Source: Colwellia sp. 75C3
Lineage (GTDB): Bacteria > Pseudomonadota > Gammaproteobacteria > Enterobacterales > Alteromonadaceae
Assembly (NCBI RefSeq): GCF_002836255.1
Contig: NZ_PJAU01000048.1
Coordinates: 1 to 64,000, forward strand
DNA: 64,000 bases
Direction: 5' to 3'
The stretch's first letter is position 1. The number at the start of each line of letters is the position of its first letter. Below the pieces are notes generated by a model. It was not told where the DNA came from, ran no database searches, and saw only the letters and a program-made list of their open reading frames with translations. Below are positions 60,309 through 64,000 of the stretch, in pieces. The position numbers and the translations under genes are program-made.

Positions 60309-63269
60309 TTGAATTTATCGACGATTATAATTAAGTTGTTACTGGTTTTATTGCTCATGCCTACATTTGTTAGTGCATCTCAGAAAACACCCTTAGCACT
60401 AGATAAATACTTTGCTCAAACATGGGATACCCGTGACGGTTTACCCCATAATGCAATTAATGCTTTAGCTCAATCAGAAGATGGTTACCTCTGGATAGCT
60501 ACTTGGGAAGGATTGGCTCGCTTTAATGGTCTAGAATTCAAAGTCTTTGTGCGAGGCTCGGCAACTGGCCTGCCAGATTCAGCAGTTAAAAGCCTGACTG
60601 CACGTGCTAATGGTGACTTATTAATAGCCGGTGCTCGTGGTGGCTTATCTGAACGAAAAAATAGGACTTGGCAACCGAGAAAGGATGCTTCTACTTTAAT
60701 CAACCATGCGATTTATGATAATGAGCAAGGAATTTGGTTGGGCTTAGAAGAGAAAGGTCTTGTTTTTAGAGATAACAAAACTGAACAAGAAAATACCATC
60801 ATTGCGGATGTTCGGGTCTTTAAGATTGCTCAAACCCAAGATAACACCATCTGGCTAGCGACAAGCAAAGGCTTGTATAGTGTAAAAAACAAAAACGAAG
60901 TTACCCATTATGATTCAGGTATGGGCTTACCCGATACCCCTGTTTACACTGTCATGATTACTAGGCAACAACAATTAATCGTTGGTACAGAGCGTGGCGT
61001 TTTCACCTTGGATAATAATCATTTTATTAGCCTTGAACAGAGATTAAATACCGAAGCAGTAATGAGTTTATTACAAGATAGTAATGATGATATTTGGATT
61101 GGTACCACAAACAATGGCTTATATAGACTCAGTGATAACGGTATTGAAAAACTAGATGATAATAAAGGCTTACCTAATAACCGTATAGTGTCTCTGTATG
61201 AAGATAAAGAAAACAGTATCTGGGTAGGGACTAGTGCTGGCTTATTTAGGTTGCGCGAAGCTCCCTTTATTACACTGACTTCTAAACAAGGTTTAAAGGG
61301 AGATTATGTCCGCTCGGTTTTATCTCATTCTGACAGCAGCTTGTGGGTGGGGAGTAGTAAAGGTTTAAGTCAAATTTCAGGTAATAAAATTAAGACTATT
61401 AAGCTTGGAGAACATGGAAAAAACATTTCAGTATTAAGCCTCGCGGAAGGAATAAATGGAGATGTTCTGGTAGGTTCATATACTCAAGGCGTGTTCAATG
61501 TAGTGAATAATAAGTTAGTGCCAGTTAAAGCCATCAATAATCGTTTAGATAGTAACGAGGTGAGGTCGATATTGGTTGATTCTGAGGGAAGTACTTGGGT
61601 TGGTACTACGGCAGGTATAGTTAAATTCTTTAAAACGGGTGAAGTGCAATACATCAATCAACAATCCGGGTTACCAGCAAACTTTATCATGGCACTGGCT
61701 GAAGATGATTTAGGGCAAGTTTGGATTGGTACTGGTGTTGGTGTCGCATCTTATCGTGGTGGGGTTTTGAAAACGTATCCACTAACGGATACATTTGATG
61801 CGGAATATGCTTTTGGCTTTCATATTGAGCCTGATGCAGTTTGGATGGCAACAGATAGAGGCTTATTACGTATTGATCTCGCTACTTCTAAAATCGATGG
61901 TATTACTAGAGAAAATGGCCTGCCCATAGATAAATTCTTTCAAGTTGTCGTTGATAAACTAGGTGCTTTTTGGTTAACAAGCAATCGAGGTGTTATAAAA
62001 ATTGCAGGTCGGCAAATAGATAATATTTTATCGGGTAAAACTAACATCGTTGATTATCAAATTTTCAATGAAGGGTCGGGCTTACTCAGCTCCCAAGCTA
62101 ACGGAGGTTCAACGCCAGCGGCGACTTTGCATAGCGATGGCACCATTTGGTTAGCTACAGCGAAAGGCGTGAGCCAAGTGAGTCAACATAGATTAAACCG
62201 AATGGCAGAGCAACAGTTACCGGTAACCATTGAACAGTTCATTGTTGATGGTAATAAGCTCTCCATATCAGAAGATAAAGATATCATCTTGCCTGCGGGG
62301 ACCACTCATTTGGCTGTTTATTATGCAGGTTTAGGTTTTTTAAATTCAGAACGCATTCAATATCAAACACAATTGATAGGCTTTGATAGTGACTGGCTTG
62401 ATAAACAACATCAAACCTATACTGAGTTTACCAACCTTGCTCCTGGACAATATACCTTTCAAATGCGCGCTAAATACCCTGATGGTAAGTGGCGTGAGCA
62501 AGTAGCATTGCTAACATTTAATATTGAGTATTATTATTGGCAAACCAGAGTATTTAAACTAGCAATGATTATTTTTTTTGCTCTTGTGCTTTATACCGCC
62601 TATCGATATCGGATTATCAAAATTCAACGTAACGAGGAAAGACTTGAGCAACTAATTGCCAAGCAAACGGTTGAATTAAAACAGCAAGCAAAATTATTTG
62701 CTCATCAAGCCACACATGATCAGCTAACGGGATTGCCTAACCGGCGTGCTTTTGATAACTGGTGCGAGAATGACTTTGATCAAGCCAAAGCGAGTGTAAA
62801 AGGGCTTTCACTCGCTATTATTGATATTGACTACTTTAAGCGAGTTAATGATGGTTACTCCCATATGGTTGGCGATAAGGTAATACAAGCCATCGCTGAA
62901 ATTTTATCGCAGCACTTTGAACGACACAAATTAGACATAAAGTGTGCTCGTTGGGGAGGGGAAGAGTTCACCTTACTAATACCTACGAGCAAAAAACAAG
63001 CTGTTGATATTTGTGAAGAAGTACGCATAGTTGTTCAAAACTATGATTTTCATTCAATCGCTCATGGCCTGAGTATCACCATAAGTATAGGATTAATGGA
63101 TAACAAAGAAGCCAGTGGATATGACAAGGTGATCACTCTAGCCGATAAAGCCTTATATTTTGCAAAACATAATGGCCGTAATCAAGTTATTGTCTACAGT
63201 CCTCAAATTAGCTCAAAAAATAGTGGGGATGAAGCATTTAGTCACAAGGAACGTAGAAATACTGAGTAG
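60309..63269 (+). CDS. Two-component-propeller diguanylate cyclase
   Basis: The 986-residue protein has a signal peptide (IIIKLLLVLLLMPTFVSASQ). About a dozen propeller repeats follow (roughly 40-620; consensus like D-x-x-G-x-x-WIGT-x-x-GL), then a Y_Y_Y-like beta domain (about 660-740), a membrane segment (about 755-775), a short coiled coil and a C-terminal GGDEF domain. The active-site motif is RWGGEEF, so cyclase activity is likely; the usual inhibitory RxxD is not in its normal place. The layout resembles periplasm-sensing hybrid regulators with GGDEF replacing the kinase. The start is TTG at 60309; no in-frame ATG precedes the signal peptide. Confidence 0.9.
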   Translation: MNLSTIIIKLLLVLLLMPTFVSASQKTPLALDKYFAQTWDTRDGLPHNAINALAQSEDGYLWIATWEGLARFNGLEFKVFVRGSATGLPDSAVKSLTARANGDLLIAGARGGLSERKNRTWQPRKDASTLINHAIYDNEQGIWLGLEEKGLVFRDNKTEQENTIIADVRVFKIAQTQDNTIWLATSKGLYSVKNKNEVTHYDSGMGLPDTPVYTVMITRQQQLIVGTERGVFTLDNNHFISLEQRLNTEAVMSLLQDSNDDIWIGTTNNGLYRLSDNGIEKLDDNKGLPNNRIVSLYEDKENSIWVGTSAGLFRLREAPFITLTSKQGLKGDYVRSVLSHSDSSLWVGSSKGLSQISGNKIKTIKLGEHGKNISVLSLAEGINGDVLVGSYTQGVFNVVNNKLVPVKAINNRLDSNEVRSILVDSEGSTWVGTTAGIVKFFKTGEVQYINQQSGLPANFIMALAEDDLGQVWIGTGVGVASYRGGVLKTYPLTDTFDAEYAFGFHIEPDAVWMATDRGLLRIDLATSKIDGITRENGLPIDKFFQVVVDKLGAFWLTSNRGVIKIAGRQIDNILSGKTNIVDYQIFNEGSGLLSSQANGGSTPAATLHSDGTIWLATAKGVSQVSQHRLNRMAEQQLPVTIEQFIVDGNKLSISEDKDIILPAGTTHLAVYYAGLGFLNSERIQYQTQLIGFDSDWLDKQHQTYTEFTNLAPGQYTFQMRAKYPDGKWREQVALLTFNIEYYYWQTRVFKLAMIIFFALVLYTAYRYRIIKIQRNEERLEQLIAKQTVELKQQAKLFAHQATHDQLTGLPNRRAFDNWCENDFDQAKASVKGLSLAIIDIDYFKRVNDGYSHMVGDKVIQAIAEILSQHFERHKLDIKCARWGGEEFTLLIPTSKKQAVDICEEVRIVVQNYDFHSIAHGLSITISIGLMDNKEASGYDKVITLADKALYFAKHNGRNQVIVYSPQISSKNSGDEAFSHKERRNTE

Positions 63270-63790
63270 GGTGATTAGTTTGTGCTATTAATATAAAGTC
63301 ACTTACTAAAGGATCTGCCACAAAGTAAAACGAAAGTATGATACTTAACGCTCTCATTCTAGTTAGTATCATCTTCGTTTTAGTCAGTAATTTTTTTGGT
63401 GTTTACCAACCACCTTTTGGGCTTAATCTTATATTCCTTCTAATTCTACGGAGGTTATATGCAAGTTTAATTATTAGCAATCTCCACACATATCTCCGAT
63501 TTAGTAACGCACTATCCAACAACGACTAACAAAAGAACTAGGTTTTTTTCTTAAATATATCTTTCAATATATTGAGTCTTACTTAAGTAAATATCACCTT
63601 AAGTTAATGCTATTTTAAGCAGCAACATCTTCATGAAAAATTTATGTCTTAACCAAATAGTAAACTTAAGAAATACCTACAATTTATAGTCATTTATTTA
63701 CCCCTGTAATTACGTTACAATGCGCGACTATTCGCCTTTTGCTGTTGGATGTTGGCAAAGGTTACTTATTAAATTTATTTTTGAAGATTT
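63270..63790. promoter_or_regulatory. Gap upstream of prfB
   Basis: The first half contains a long inverted repeat (63327-63381), the second is AT-rich. A TTACAAT (-10-like, 63715-63721) with a GC-rich discriminator is a candidate prfB promoter. A 63-residue open frame at 63338-63529 is not supported. Confidence 0.5.
63327..63381. repeat. Long inverted repeat after the diguanylate cyclase
   Basis: AAAACGAAAGTATGATACT (63327-63345) is nearly complementary to AGTATCATCTTCGTTTT (63365-63381). The exact core is ATGATACT with AGTATCAT. It may act as a terminator, as T-rich sequence follows at some distance. Confidence 0.55.
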
Positions 63791-64000
63791 ATGTTCGAAA
63801 CAAACCCGATATTAAGTAAATTAAAAGAAATCCGTGAGCGCGCTAATATGCTTAGGGGGTACCTTTGACTACGATGTTAAAGCTGAACGTTTAGTTGAAG
63901 TTTCTCGCGAGCTAGAGCTCCCTGAAATTTGGAATGAGCCAGAACGTGCTCAAGCCCTTGGTAAAGAGCGAAGTGCTTTAGAAGAAGTCGTTAATACCAT
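63791..64000 (+). CDS. prfB: PrfB, peptide chain release factor 2 (partial, programmed +1 frameshift)
   Basis: RF2 terminates translation at UGA and UAA. The gene starts with ATG at 63791 ([20 protein letters not shown]) and runs past the window end. At 63854-63868 it has the classic autoregulatory frameshift site: AGGGGG as internal Shine-Dalgarno, then TAC CTT TGA C. The ribosome skips T at 63866 to continue as [17 protein letters not shown]. The coding parts are 63791-63865 and 63867 onward. It follows recJ in E. coli with no genes between; here two genes intervene. Confidence 0.97.

Noticed and set aside
63338-63529. 63-residue open frame before prfB
   Set aside because: Its start lies inside a long inverted repeat, it has no ribosome binding site, and its hydrophobic composition is typical of AT-rich noncoding DNA.

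Overview
The window is AT-rich chromosomal DNA from a marine gammaproteobacterium. Gene content, protein sequences and gene order fit the Alteromonadales, and Colwellia in particular. This is judged from protein resemblance and synteny with Escherichia coli; no database search was run. Almost all of it is housekeeping core genome. I see no prophage, insertion sequence, CRISPR array or toxin-antitoxin cassette.

Layout. (1) 1-3.5 kb: yggX and mutY divergent from yggL and trmB. (2) 3.6-9.3 kb: a trypsin-like lipoprotein, a GntR/FCD regulator, a SulP anion transporter, a DUF1289 protein and an erythromycin-esterase-like lipoprotein, then tRNA-Phe. (3) 9.6-19 kb: mutS, an unassigned 192-residue gene, the divergent argO/argP pair, a membrane GGDEF-EAL protein and recA with a clear LexA box. 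(4) 19-23 kb: slyD, ygfZ, sdhE, ygfX and nadB. (5) 23.4-32.7 kb: the envelope-stress and translation cluster rpoE-rseA-rseB-rseC-lepA-lepB-rnc-era-recO-pdxJ. (6) 32.8-46 kb: a small unknown gene, barA, and rlmD-relA-mazG-(SpoU methyltransferase)-(DUF454)-(DUF4202)-pyrG-eno. (7) 46-52.8 kb: an alpha/beta hydrolase, a 57-residue DUF3545 gene, tal, yaaA, a TIGR03546/TIGR03545 pair and aqpZ. (8) 52.9-64 kb: a porin, srmB, fldB, dsbC, recJ, a FetB-like permease, a two-component-propeller diguanylate cyclase and the start of prfB with its programmed frameshift.

How the genes work together. DNA repair is well represented (mutY, mutS, recA, recO, recJ). Stress signalling includes sigma-E with its anti-sigma factors, BarA, RelA/MazG and two c-di-GMP proteins. 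Periplasmic quality control is represented by DsbC, RseB and LepB. Synteny with E. coli is strong but has local differences: acpS does not follow pdxJ, xerD is absent between fldB and dsbC, and two genes sit between recJ and prfB.

What stands out. The start of ygfX appears to carry a one-base lesion. Several intergenic gaps hold short degenerate tandem repeats of 11-14 bp. Two long imperfect palindromes resemble dispersed intergenic repeats. The TIGR03545/TIGR03546 membrane pair and the 192-residue gene have no known function. I did not find a convincing new multi-gene system; the uncharacterised pair at 49.7-52.0 kb is the closest candidate.
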